Origin: Eucommia ulmoides
Lineage: Eukaryota; Streptophyta; Magnoliopsida; Garryales; Eucommiaceae
Assembly: GCA_016647705.1 (NCBI GenBank)
Contig: CM028336.1
Coordinates: forward strand, 12,904,880 to 12,968,879
Length of the DNA: 64,000 bases
Reading direction: 5' to 3'
In this document: piece after piece, positions 44,641-55,798 of the stretch
Layout: each line of letters begins with the position of its first letter
Numbering within the stretch: position 1 is the first letter of the stretch
Made by a program: the position numbers and the translations under genes
Notes under the pieces: model-generated
What the model saw: only the letters and a program-made list of their open reading frames with translations
Told to the model about the DNA's origin: nothing
The model's database searches: none

Positions 44641-44860
44641 AATAGCCTTGAAGTTACAACACCTGTACCAGCTTTGCACATTTTCGCCCTTTTTCCGCCG
44701 TTCTTGATCCGATTTGATCGTTTTTGATCCCTTTACATACCTTTTCACCTCAAACACCTAATTTAGAAAAAAACACATAAAAACATATTAAAATGTACTA
44801 AACATACTTGAAAACTAACAACGTTCGGATTAGAAATAGATAGGTAATTTACACCTATCA

Positions 44861-44885
44861 AATACCCCAAACTCGGACTTTTGCT
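44861..44885 (-). other. Polypurine tract region of B2
   Basis: On the minus strand: CCGAGTTTGGGGTATT directly before the LTR start TGATAGG. The preceding GCTCGAGGACTAGCAAAAG is a phrase typical of Athila-type 3' ends. Confidence 0.7.
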
Positions 44886-46339
44886 AGTCCTCGAGCAAAA
44901 CACCCATGGAGTAAAAGAAAATATAACAACTAAAAATGAAAAATGAAAAACACGATAAACAAATATGTGCAAGTTTTGAGTATCATCTACCGGCCAAACG
45001 AAATATCCCTCATCGGCCCCCAATCCTATCAACTTCAGGCATAAAACACATCATGTAATGTTCTATAATTTCAACATTTATAATAGTAAATGTCGTTATA
45101 GATCCTGCTAAAGTGTGTATGTGTGTTTAAAAACTCAAATAGATAATTTTCCGTTAATCAGATTGGATTATCCACCATATAAGTGCATGACAGGAAAAAA
45201 AAAAAACCCCGAAGGTATAGGGAATCCATAGGCTTAACCCATGATCTATTCTCCACTAATGTAGGCTCGGAAGTTCAAGAAGATCAATAGGTCTTGGTTC
45301 GGTTTAGGACAAATGGCCAATTGTAAATTTGAAAAAGAAAACGGGTTAACGTCGTTCAATTGACGTTACCCAAGGCACATCGCTTGGCACTCTCTCACTC
45401 TCGAAACCCCATACATATAATTGAACCAACCCTGAACATAATTTTAAGAACTTTGTACTCACTTGTAAAAAATAAACAGAAAATAAAAATCATATGTACA
45501 TTTGATTTTTTTTATTTTTTTTAAAAAAAAATACACCCCCAAATTTATTTGATTTGTAAAATTTAAGGGGTATGTGAAATATGAAAAAAAAAATGACAAG
45601 TGAGTACTCGAATACCTAACCAATTAATAGTTCGCCAAAAACGCAACTGCTCACTTCAAGTAGCATAATGAATGCTAACTTGATTCTCTCAAATTGTGCC
45701 TTTGGTTTAGCGATTTAGGTTTGGAAAGAAATTTAATCGGTCACGTGGTATTGGTTAAGTGTTCAGAATTGAAATGGCTATTAGGTTTCGACAGGGTAAC
45801 GAGGGGTAATGATTTAACAAGGTTGGCTTAAAAAGGATCAAGCGAGAAAATAAATGCCTAAATCGTGTCTTCCAAACTACCTCGCCTAGGATTTCGCCTC
45901 GAATTTCCCCCAAGTCAAGTTTTAGAAACCCTAATATCATGAATTTAGGTGACAGATAATCGTTTTCAAATCAATTAGACAGTTATATAATACGTTTTCA
46001 TGCTCATGCAAGTAGGATTTATAATAACTATTACTAAAACATAACGTTGAGCACACAGAACATACATGCATGAGTTTTACACTTGACCTCAATAAACAAC
46101 CAGGGGACAGACTCATCATTGGGTAATGGCCCAAATGACGTCAAAACTCAGCACATAACACAACAACTATCCTAAACAGACATGCACATGTAAAAACAAT
46201 AAAACATACTAAATAAAACATATACTAAAAACATACTACACATCACATCCGACTCAAACAGGAAATGCCCATAATAACCTAGTCAGCGATCCCAATGACA
46301 TGATAAAGCATTATAATATAGACTAGGGTTTAGAACACA

Positions 46340-46707
46340 TAACTAGGAGGCGAGAGACTCTCGCCTCCGAATCAAATCGGTTATGATGGATCTAACTTAT
46401 TCTTTTCCTTGGGTTGCCTCCCAAGAAGCGCTTATTTTATGGTCATCAGCCTGACATGCCGAAGTGCTCGTCCAAGAGCTGCTTCCGTTCGTAGCAAGTG
46501 TCGTACAACACCACATACGGGTCTTGGTTCAGTACGCCCTCAAGACTGGCGAGATGTGGCAATGTATAGCTCAAGCTTTCAACGACATGCCTAATCGGCT
46601 CATGTACTTATTGGGCATGAAAGAACGTTGCTAGTGGCGGGGAAGGATCATTGAGCCACATCAGATCCTCATAAATATGATCGTCTTGGATCGAGTGCGG
46701 CATCAAC
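46340..46707 (-). mobile_element. Partner of the D1 conserved ORF in element B2
   Basis: The minus strand encodes VLNQDPYVVLYDT and nearby residues matching the D1 ORF at 53,273-53,542, at the equivalent position in the internal region. Broken copy. The product is not known to me. Confidence 0.6.
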
Positions 46708-46976
46708 AACTATTAGATGATTTTTTTAATAATATCCCCACACTCACTAACCAAGGCCACTGAAATTTTCTTTAATCTAATGGGAATAGAACCTTAGAGG
46801 TATCAATACATATTTATAGAGAAAACCCCAAAGAATATGTTTGTTCCAATGGGTGTACTGAATAGACGTGATTCTTGAGAGTAAGAAGTGCACCCATTCA
46901 CATGGTGACTATCTATGTAACATGGGGCTCATGTGGATGCTCCATGAGTTGACTCGACCCGCTCCATAATCCAACA
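46708..46976 (-). repeat. Copia LTR E2, partial, opposite strand to E1
   Basis: On the minus strand it starts TGTTGGATTATGGAGCGGGT and follows E1 through the TCTATAAATATG TATA box (absent in E1) and the GGCCTTGGTTAGTGAGTGT block. The last part of E1 is lacking, so this is truncated at the B2 junction. Confidence 0.7.
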
Positions 46977-47919
46977 TTAACATATCAAATCATTATAGAG
47001 CTTAATTCAATTAAATTTTAATTTTACGAATTTTAATTTTACAAATTTCCATTTAACCTAATTAATTACCATAATGCACGGATTATTTGTAAATTATATT
47101 GATTTTTTATAATTCTTATATTTTCATTCATTAGTAAATTAAATATTAAAATTTAATTAATAAAAAATTTATAACAAAAAATCGATGAAAACCTCGAATA
47201 ATTTGATTATTGAACGAATCAAGTTGAACATAAAGTTTCAATCTCGCCGCGAATTCAAATATTTAAAGAAAAAAAAAAAACGAATCAAATTGGACGTTTA
47301 ATGTATACCAATAGAATCTTGAGAAACAGTGCAACACTTGATCTCCCAAAACATAGAATAATGTTCGGAATCATTTTTTATTTAATTAACGAAACCCAGA
47401 TCAAAATGATTTAATGCAGAGAATAGCGAAATTAACTCTCCTTGAACTACAAAACCAAAATATTGGGTCCCTTCATAAAAATCAACATGCAAAAGAAATG
47501 ATTACTCAATATGAAAATCAAATAGCCCCTGTGCCGTAAACTTTACACCAAAAATTTAAAATAAATGATCATTCTATCAAACTTGAACACGAAATTACAT
47601 AAATATCAAATAATTTCAAACCTGAAAACAAAAAAATGATGCCCCACAAAGGAGACATCATACAATAGAAATTGGAAATAGAAAACAAAATTGAATTGAA
47701 CAATCATGAAACAAACCATTACTTTTTAATATTGAGCATCCAATATGTTTGTTTAGTCTTTTGTTCCATAAATCTGTTTTAAGAATAGAAACAAAATATG
47801 GGAACAAAAAACAAAAGTTTTCAACATAAATTTATGGGGCAAAACACAATTGATCCCAAATTTCATAATTCCGTGAAACAGAATCCGAGTTTGAAAACAA
47901 AAATATTAAACAAAGATCA
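46977..47919. other. AT-rich stretch, nothing recognised
   Basis: AT-rich intergenic sequence between LTR E2 and element C. It has A-rich runs but no coding similarity and no clear terminal repeats. Confidence 0.5.
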
Positions 47920-48101
47920 TGATGTTGCAAGATTTCGTTAGTAGTAAGCTTTCTCCCAATCTGTATAACCCCTGCAACACTTGAGATTAGCATTTGGGAG
48001 ACCGGTGTGATATCGGCTAAATACTTGCCGGTGTGAGAATAAGTTAAACATATCTAGTAGAGAAAAAGCTTATGTGTGTCCCCTTTGGCCTGAATGACAT
48101 A

Positions 48102-48132
<31 letters not shown>

Positions 48133-48388
48133 CGTACCTGATTTCTCAAATCTTTCATCATGATCATAACTGTCTCAACATTCATGTACAAGATTTTGCC
48201 TGAGAGTGTATCTATCATTGGTCTCATGTGCTGAGCTGAGCTCATATTGACTTATGATTATTCGTATTAGCTCATAATCCAGGCCCACTTGAGCATAGCC
48301 TATTGGATATTGGTGAGTTTTATACGATCCAACCCACATCTGCCTGTTTAATACGTGCAATACTTTGTGGGTAAAATCACCTGTATCA
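47920..48388 (-). repeat. 3' LTR of element C
   Basis: Plus-strand ends TGATGTTGCAAG and CACCTGTATCA. It aligns with the two parts of the 5' LTR over shared blocks such as GTGTGTCCCCTTTGGCCT and CTATTGGATATTGGTG. It contains a TA microsatellite at 48,107-48,132. Confidence 0.8.
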
Positions 48389-48705
48389 TTTGCCCCATTT
48401 GAAATGAGTTCAACAAGAGCTGATTTCAACTATGTTTCTCACCATTTTGTACATTAGCACTTTTTGTAATATATCGTGCATTTTTACATTTTGTTGCTGA
48501 GGTTTCCTTTTGGGTGTAAAGATTCTGACCTCGTTGTCCTTTGTCGCTAAATATATTCGAGCCTTTGAAATAACTTCTTCCTCAATTTTTTACTTTGCAT
48601 TTTTCAATAGTTTAGGCAAAACTAACCTTCCTCAAAGCATCTTTATTAGCGTTGTTTATTACTCGCTTCTGGTTGTTATGTCTCCTCAACTCGAGTCCAT
48701 TTCTT

Positions 48706-49190
48706 GATGACCTCGAACTCAATTCTGGCATTGAGATGAGTTTGACGGAATTTAGCTTTTTGAGCTGACTTCGAACTCATTCCTTGATAACACATAGAGT
48801 TTAATGGAGGTTAGCTTCTTGAGCTGACCTTGAACTCATTGCTAGTGTTGAGCTATGTTTGATGGAGGTTGTCTTCTTTAACTGACCTCGAACTCATTCC
48901 TTCATGACTCCTAGACTTTAATGGATGTTAGCTTCTTGAGCTGACCTCAAGCTCATTGTTGGCCTTAAGCTGAGTTTGATGGAGGTTAGATTATTAAGCT
49001 AACCTCGAACTCATTGTTGGTATTAAGCTAATTTTGATAGAGGTTAGCTTCTTGAGCTAACCTCGACCTTATTCCTTGATGACACCTAGAGTTTAATAGA
49101 GGTTAACTTCTTGAGCCGACCTCAAACTCATTGCTAATGTTGAGTTGAGTTTGATATAGGGTAGCTTCAAGAGCTGATATTGAACTCATT
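48706..49190. repeat. 59-bp tandem repeat array, about 8 units, in the 3' region of element C
   Basis: Units of 58-60 bp share GAGGTTAGCTTCTTGAGCTG followed by ACCTCGAACTCATT. Two forms alternate: one continues CCTTGATGACACCTAGAG, the other TTGAGCTGAGTTTGATGG. The real period is therefore near 118 bp. The array lies a few hundred bases inside the 3' LTR. Confidence 0.85.
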
Positions 49191-49352
49191 TCTCAGCTTG
49201 TTGATGATGTCCGAGAATTATAGTTTATAGCATGCTCATTCCTTAGCTTGTCCTTAGGCATTGAGTTCGTTATTGAACTTAGCCTTCTGGAAAATCCCTA
49301 TTCAGTTTCATTCTTTTAAAACACAAGGCTAATTTGCAAATAACAAACTTTA

Positions 49353-49730
49353 TTTATAGCTTTCGATAATATATTTTAGCAATAAAATTAAAAATAATTT
49401 TAAACAAAATGTTTTCTTTGCTAAATCCTATGTTGATTTTCTTTTGGATGGTTGATCTCTTCTCATATTTCTAGATCTTTCTGATCATCCCTTTGTTCAT
49501 GGGGTTTGATTGAGACACATAGCACTTTAACCTGCTTTATTTATAGCTTTCGATAATAGATTTTAGCAATAAAATTAAAAATAATTTTAAACAAAATGTT
49601 TTATTTGTTGAATCCTTTGTTGATTTTCTTCTGGATGGCTGATCTCTTCTCATCTTTCTATATCTTTCTGATCATCCCTTTGTTCATGGGGTTTGATTGG
49701 GACACATAGCACTTTAACCTGCTTTATAAA
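49353..49730. repeat. 187-bp direct tandem duplication
   Basis: TTTATAGCTTTCGATAATA starts at 49,353 and again at 49,540; the two units end with CACTTTAACCTGCTTTAT. They differ at only about ten positions by eye, so this duplication is much younger than element C. Confidence 0.9.
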
Positions 49731-50848
49731 AGCTGCAGTTTCTTGTATGTCTAATAATAATCATTTTCCATAAATAAGATGATATGCAGAAAAACTAATG
49801 CACTTTTGGAAATAATACAAATTTCATATTTCACATAATATTCAGGTCATGCGCCATAATGGGTTTTCACCTTTAAAATTCTATTTTTATCAAATAGGCA
49901 TACTCTTGAATCAAATATTTGGTTATTATTCATGCAAATCTATATTTTAAAATAAATTGTTGTAGTTTAGTTGATAAAAGTATTTCCTGAGACAATGTGC
50001 GTTTTACGATCTTAAGACTTTTATTTATTTTTAGATCTTTAATGTCTGAATTTATTATCTACCCAATCAAAAATAACAAAGGTGAACTGTATATTGGTAG
50101 CAAAATTATTCGTCGTTACTTTTACCGCAAGTGTACGAGTCAAGTTTTAATAGAATAGTGATGAGTAGGGTTGTCGTATCCACAAGGATTGGATTAAATT
50201 ATCGTTAAGTACCGTAATTATTGTAACTGAACTTTATCTAGGCAATAGAATTTTTAGGGTTTTTGTTATAAGATAAGCTAAACTAAAATTATAACTAATT
50301 AAAATACAATACTAATATTGACGTTTATGGGAATAGATTATGTAGAGATTAACTTCATTCACTTAAACGTGTTTGAATTAGTCTAGTTTACATTAATGGT
50401 ATTCAAACTATCCAACAATTTAGGTATCGAAAACTCACTCACTACCTCTCCCAAATATAAAGTGAATGAATATGCAATTTGTGTCAACACCGATATCCTT
50501 ATCTAGCGTCTAAATGATTACATGAGTCTTGCCCTAATCTCACGGATTGCACACTTTCTGATAATCTCCTGAAACATTAGAATGTCGCGTTGAGTTTAAA
50601 CCGTAGTCCGAATTCGAGGTTACCTCTCTCGAGTGTAAAACCCCGTATTCTAAAATCAACCAATATATCATAACAAGCATATAATGGAAGTAAAAAAAAA
50701 TGATAAATACAATCGAATAGCGATGAACAACCAATAAAAACGTAGATTTATTCAAACAACATACTTTATAAACTACATTAATCCCTAAATAATATATGTT
50801 TAGCTCATGACCATAACCACATATTCAACTAAAAATGAGATAAACATG

Positions 50849-50888
<40 letters not shown>

Positions 50889-51148
50889 ACTTAGAATGAA
50901 AGAGAGAAATAAGAGAGAATAGTCGTTATCTGAAGAATAGACGGTTCCACGTCCGTAACATCTGCTCCGGTCTTGTTTCCTCTTCTCCAATTTGTGTTCT
51001 CCTCAAGCTTGGTATGATCTTGGAGCTCCAAAATACTCCCAAAAACATTCCCCAAAACATTCATAGGGTGTTGGGAATGAGGGGATATCAAGACAAATCC
51101 AAAATATCTCAAAACTATCCCAAAATATCTTTGTCAGGTGGTGCGGGG

Positions 51149-51284
51149 TCGCTACAGCGATGGGGGGAATTATTGTAGCGATCAAAGGGAAGTACCTTAC
51201 TACCAGATCACTACTACAATGATGGTAACTATCACTGCAACGATTCCATCACTACAACGGTGGAAATGGTCGCTGCAGCGATGG
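51149..51284. repeat. Palindrome cluster in the D1 3' LTR, CTGCAG-type word
   Basis: TCGCTACAGCGA at 51,149-51,160 and the perfect palindrome TCGCTGCAGCGA at 51,270-51,281, with several decayed forms between them. Both D1 LTRs carry the same word, as expected from copying at insertion. Confidence 0.8.
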
Positions 51285-51299
51285 TTAAGGCTATGCCAA

Positions 51300-51430
51300 C
51301 ATTAGGTTCTTCTTTTGCTATAAATTTCTTGTCCAAACTCTGATTGAGGAGGTTCAAAAACCTATGGAAATATAAGACAGAGATATACAAATTCTATGTT
51401 TTGAGTTTTCCCAAAATCGAATTTCATTAT
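51300..51430 (+). repeat. Conserved module M, copy 3 (D1 3' LTR)
   Basis: CTCTGATTGAGGAGGTTCAA, CTATGGAAATATAAG, TATGTTTTGAGTTTTCCCAA in the same order as copies 2 and 4, adjoining the palindrome cluster. Confidence 0.75.
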
Positions 51431-51605
51431 ATTCAAAATTGGCCTTGAAATTAGTGCACCTGTACCGAATTTGCATCTTTTCACCCATTTATTCAAAAAC
51501 CTATAAAACAATACAAAAACACATTAAACTAACAAAAGATCTTGAAAACAAACAAATATTTGAATCTAAAAGTACTTGATTTGTTGGTAAATAAACCACT
51601 CATCA

Positions 51606-51625
51606 AATACCCTCAAACTCAAACG
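51606..51625 (-). other. Polypurine tract region of D1
   Basis: The minus strand reads CGTTTGAGTTTGAGGGTATT before the LTR start TGATGAGTGG. GAGGACAAGCAAACG just upstream is the usual Athila-type context. Confidence 0.75.
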
Positions 51626-53272
51626 TTTGCTTGTCCTCAAGCAAAAACAAAAGAAAATAAAGAAAACAAACTACTACAACAAAATAACGAACACAACTAT
51701 TAAAAAAGAAAGGACAAACGAACTAAAAATAACGACGTGTGAGTTTTGAATTTCAACTAAACAATCAAAAAGCTTTCCCTCAACGGCCCCCAATTATATC
51801 GAGTTCAAGAATAAAATTGCACCATGTGGTGTTCTAAAATTTTAACATTCAATAATAGTAAAAGCCATTCTAGATCTTTTCCATGTATGTGTGCGAAAAC
51901 TCCATTATACAACCATCCAAAGGCCGGATTGGATTATCTACCAATAAAATTCATGACTTAAACCAATAAGTCATAGGATTTCCATAAACCAATTGGGTTC
52001 CACTCTCCACTAATGTTGGTTAAGTAATTCAAAAAGATAAAAAATACTTGGATCAGTTTTTATCAACTAGCCAAAGGTATATCGGGAATAGGTAAACGTT
52101 ATTAACTCGACGTTACCTAAGGCACATGCTTGGCATTCAATCACTATCAAACCCCGAAAGATCAATTCGAAATAACCCTGAACTATCGTTTAAAAATGTC
52201 GTACTCACTTGTCAAAAGAAACTAAAATAGAACTATATTTACATATGGTGCTTTTTTTTTTTTTTTTTTTAAAATACCACACTCCTAAACTTATTTGATT
52301 TGAACAATTTCATGGGTGTGGGAATACAAAAGAAAAATGACAAGTGAGTACTCGAATACCAAACCAATTAGAAGTTCACCCAAAACCCAACCGCTCACTT
52401 CATGTAGCATTTACAAATGCTAGCTTAATTTTGACTCAAATTGTGCCTTAATTTTTAGTGACAAAGACCTGGAAAAAGTTTCATTGGCCAGGATATTTGT
52501 TACATGATCAAAATTGAAACGGATTACAGGCTTCAACAGGGTAACGAGGGATAAAACATATAGCATGGCAGATTTCAAAGGCTTAAGCGATCAAATTGAA
52601 TGCCTAAATTATGTCTCCTGAACTACCTCGCCTAGGATTTCGCCTTAAGTTTCCCCCAATCAGGTTTTAGAATCCCTAACATTGTCATGAACTTGCTACT
52701 GAATAATCAGCCTCAAATCAATTAGATAGCTAGTATATTGAGTCTACGTGCTCATGCAAATTAGGATCTATAATAACTTTTACCAAAACGAAATGTCAAG
52801 CACACAGAATACACATGAATGGGTATTACCCTAGACCTCGAAAAATAATTAGAGGATAATATCATCATTGGGTAATTGCCCGGAAGAACTACAAAACTCA
52901 GCACACAATTACTACTTCATACATAAACACATTTATACTAATACTAAACACAAACATGCATACATTACACTAAATATCTACAACACAGCAACATACTAGT
53001 AAACATGCATGAACAACAACTACATTTTAACTTAAACTAATAACTAACAAAAAGATATCTTACTATAAAGCATACAAAACATCCCCCCCAAACTCAGAAC
53101 GGGTACTGTCCACAGTGACCCAACATCCAACTCAACAAATAGCATGCATTATAGTGACGAAGAGGGTTTTCAATACATACCTGGGAGGCGAGACAATCTC
53201 ACCTCCGAGTGTAGTTGGTGGTGATGAATTGATTTATTTAAAAACTTGGGTTTCCTCCCAAGAAGCAATTGT

Positions 53273-53542
53273 TTAATGTCCTTGGCTTGACACGGAGAAG
53301 GGCTCATCAAAGAGCAGTTTTCGCCCATAGTATGTGTCATACAACACAACATACGGGTCTTGGTTCAGAACGTCCTCAAGCTTGGCGAAATATGGCTTTG
53401 TTCGGCACGTACTCTCAACGTGACTCGGCATTGGCTCATGTGCTTGGTGGGCTTGAATGAACGATACTGCAAATGGGAGAGGACGGGTGAGCCACATCGG
53501 ATCCTCGTAAATGTGATCATTTTGGATCAGTGATGGCATCAA
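53273..53542 (-). mobile_element. Open frame of unknown function in D1, conserved in B2
   Basis: The minus strand gives an 89-residue frame with IQNDHIYEDPMWL, a central LEDVLNQDPYVVLYDTYYG and a RKLLFDE segment. The equivalent place in B2 preserves VLNQDPYVVLYDT and other residues, so this was coding sequence in the family. I do not recognise the domain; it may be a part of gag or a linker to it. Confidence 0.55.
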
Positions 53543-53869
53543 GTTCTTCCCGCTCGTATCTGGTTCCTCCTAGTGGATTTCACATATGGATGTGACTTGT
53601 GTATCTTTTAGTGCTACTACTTCTGACCTGACCTCAATAAAGCAAATAAGCTGACTGATTTGAGTCCCAAGAGACTTTACGGTTACATTAATTTTAGCGC
53701 AGGTCATCTCAATATTGTCAAGAGGATCCTCATGCTCATTGAGACGATCATTCGTTTTCTCTAGAAAGCCTGAGTCTCCGCCATAAATTCAGCGAACATC
53801 TCTTCCTGGATAGGAGAAGACTCCACATGTTGGTCTTGTGTATTAATCCATGGCTCCGAAACGGTGGTA

Positions 53870-54140
53870 CTATCCCCCAAGTTTTGGTAGCTTGTTGAAT
53901 AATCTAACTCTGAAAATCAAATTCTATCATATCATCCAACAACCAATAGGCTTCATCCGCGGTTAGTTGGTTAAAAGAGGTGATACCATTTCCTCCTTCC
54001 ACCCAAGTTCTTGTTACGGCTAGTAACCCATCGAGGAATTTCAATAGTCGACACTCCCTCGGGAAACAATGATTTGGGAACTGAATGAGAAACTCCTTGT
54101 ATCCATCCCAAGCACAATAAAATAGCTCGGAATCTCGTTA
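53870..54140 (-). mobile_element. Athila-type gag-like fragment of D1
   Basis: The minus strand includes EFLIQFPNHCFPRECRLLKF and, further on, FNQLTADEAYWLLDDM, resembling the Athila gag pattern FPHHG......L..F..GL...T.......GG.F....DEA..LL..L. It lies soon after the primer site, where gag is expected. Broken. Confidence 0.6.
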
Positions 54141-54282
54141 AAAAAATACAATAGCACTTGTTGATGACACATCTTTAAGTACCTCGCAAGATAAACAAAA
54201 CTGAAAACAAAAATTAAAAATAAAATAAATGCCTAAAATAAAATCAAATCACTTACAATATCAACAATAATCTAAAAGCCAA

Positions 54283-54300
54283 TCCTCGGCAATGGCGCCA
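54283..54300 (-). other. Primer-binding site, Athila type (tRNA-Asp-like)
   Basis: The minus strand reads TGGCGCCATTGCCGAGGA six bases inside the 5' LTR. The usual Athila site is TGGCGCCGTTGCCGGGGA, complementary to tRNA-Asp by my recollection; two positions differ. Confidence 0.75.
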
Positions 54301-55335
54301 AAAACTTGGTAGCAGAATTATTCATCGCTACTTTTATCGAAGTGTACGGGTCAAGTTTTAATAGAATAGTGATGAGTAGAGTTTTCGTATCCACATAGAT
54401 TGGATTAAATTATCATTAAATACCGCAATTATCGTAACCGAACTTTATCTAGGCGATAGAATTTTTAGGGTTTTTGTTATAAGATAAACTAAACTAAAAT
54501 TATAACTAATTAAACTACAATACTAATAAATACATTTATGGGAAAAGATTATCTAGAGATTAACTTCGTTCACTTAAACGTGTTTGAATTAGTCTAGTTT
54601 ACATTAATAGTAATCAAACTATCCGACAATCTAGGTATCGAAAACTCACTCACTATCTCTCTCGAGTGTATAGTGAATGAATATGAAATACACTCAACAC
54701 CGATATTCCTATCTAGTGTCTAAATGATTACATGAGTCTCGCCCCAACGTCATGGATTGCACACTTTCTAATAATCTCCCGAAACATTAGAACGTAGTGT
54801 TATGTTTAAACCCTAGTTCGAATCTGGGGTTACTTCTCCCGAGTGTCAAACCCTGTATTCTCAAATCAACCAATATATCATAACAAGCATATAATTGAAA
54901 TAGAAGAACGGTAAACACAATCGAATACCGATGAACAATCGATAACAAAACGTAGATTTATTCAAACAACATACTTTGTAAACTACATTAATCCCTGAAT
55001 AATATATGTTTAGCTCATGGTCATAACCACATATTCAACTAAACATGAGATAAACATGATCAAACAATAAGAAAGGCTTAGAATGAAAGAGAGAAACAAG
55101 AGAGAATAGCTGTTATCTGAAGAATGGACGGTTCCACGTCCGCAAAATCCGCTTCGGTCTTGTTTCCTCTTCTCCAATTTGTGTTCTCCTCAAGCTTGGT
55201 CTAATCTTAGAGCTCCAAAATACTCCCAAAAAGGTTCCCAAAAACGTTCATAGGGTATTGGGAATGATGGAATATCAAGACAAATCCAAAATATCTAAAA
55301 AATATCCCAAAATATCTTTACCAAGTGGTGTCGGG

Positions 55336-55470
55336 TCGCTACAGCGATGGGGGGCATTGCTGCAGTGATCAAAGGGCAGTAACTTACTGCCGAATCATTA
55401 CTACAACAATGGGAACCATCCTACAGCGATGCCATCGCTGCAGCGGTGGACATTGTCGCTATAGCATGGC
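55336..55470. repeat. Palindrome cluster in the D1 5' LTR, CTGCAG-type word
   Basis: TCGCTACAGCGA at 55,336-55,347 and further forms up to GTCGCTATAGCATGG. Same word set as the partner LTR. Confidence 0.8.
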
Positions 55471-55494
55471 CAAGGTAGTACCGACACCAGATTT

Positions 55495-55620
55495 TTCTTT
55501 TGGCTGTGACCTTTCTTATCTAAATTCTGATTGAGGTAATTCAAAAATATTTGGAAAGATAAGATAGAGATCTAAAATTTCCATGTTTTGAGTGTTTCCA
55601 AAATTGAATTAAATCGTGCT
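55495..55620 (+). repeat. Conserved module M, copy 4 (D1 5' LTR)
   Basis: TTCTGATTGAGGTAATTCAA, TTTGGAAAGATAAG, CATGTTTTGAGTGTTTCCAA, in the same place as in copies 2 and 3. Confidence 0.75.
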
Positions 55621-55798
55621 AAAAAATTAGCCTTGAAGTTACTATACCTGTACCAAATTTGCATCTTTTCACCCATTTATTAAAAAAATTATAAAACAAT
55701 ACAAAAATACATTAAATTAACAAAAGTACTTGAAAACACACAAATATTTGAATCTTAAAGTACTTGATTTGTTGGTAAATAAACCACTCATCATATAT

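Larger units (their letters stand above)
43377..44860 (-). repeat. 3' LTR of element B2
   Basis: Plus-strand ends TGGTAGGGCATAAAAT and ACACCTATCA; same family as B1 and the D1 LTRs. Length about 1,484 bp. Confidence 0.8.
43377..46707 (-). mobile_element. Athila-like element B2: 3' LTR and part of the internal region
   Basis: The LTR (43,377-44,860) is followed on its inner side by a polypurine tract, then internal sequence that aligns with the internal region of D1 (51,606-53,570) for most of its length. Shared phrases include AATGACAAGTGAGTACTCGA and CTACCTCGCCTAGGATTTCG. The alignment stops at about 46,707, where copia LTR E2 begins, so the 5' part and 5' LTR are lost. Broken fossil. Confidence 0.8.
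50095..51605 (-). repeat. 3' LTR of D1
   Basis: Plus-strand ends TGGTAGCAAAATTATTCG and AAACCACTCATCA. Length 1,511 bp, including an A run of about 35 (50,849-50,883) that its partner lacks. Confidence 0.9.
50095..55793 (-). mobile_element. Complete small Athila-like element D1, nested in element C
   Basis: Both LTRs are present (50,095-51,605 and 54,307-55,793), bounded by TGGTAG and CATCA on the plus strand, with a perfect 5-bp duplication TATAT on each outer side (50,090-50,094; 55,794-55,798). The internal region is only 2.7 kb, with a primer site, polypurine tract, gag-like fragment and one conserved ORF but no pol. It therefore looks like a structurally whole but non-autonomous element with broken coding parts. 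LTR divergence is about 9% by eye. Confidence 0.9.
54307..55793 (-). repeat. 5' LTR of D1
   Basis: Plus-strand ends TGGTAGCAGAATTATTC and AAACCACTCATCA. Length 1,487 bp, aligned with 50,095-51,605 throughout. Confidence 0.9.
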
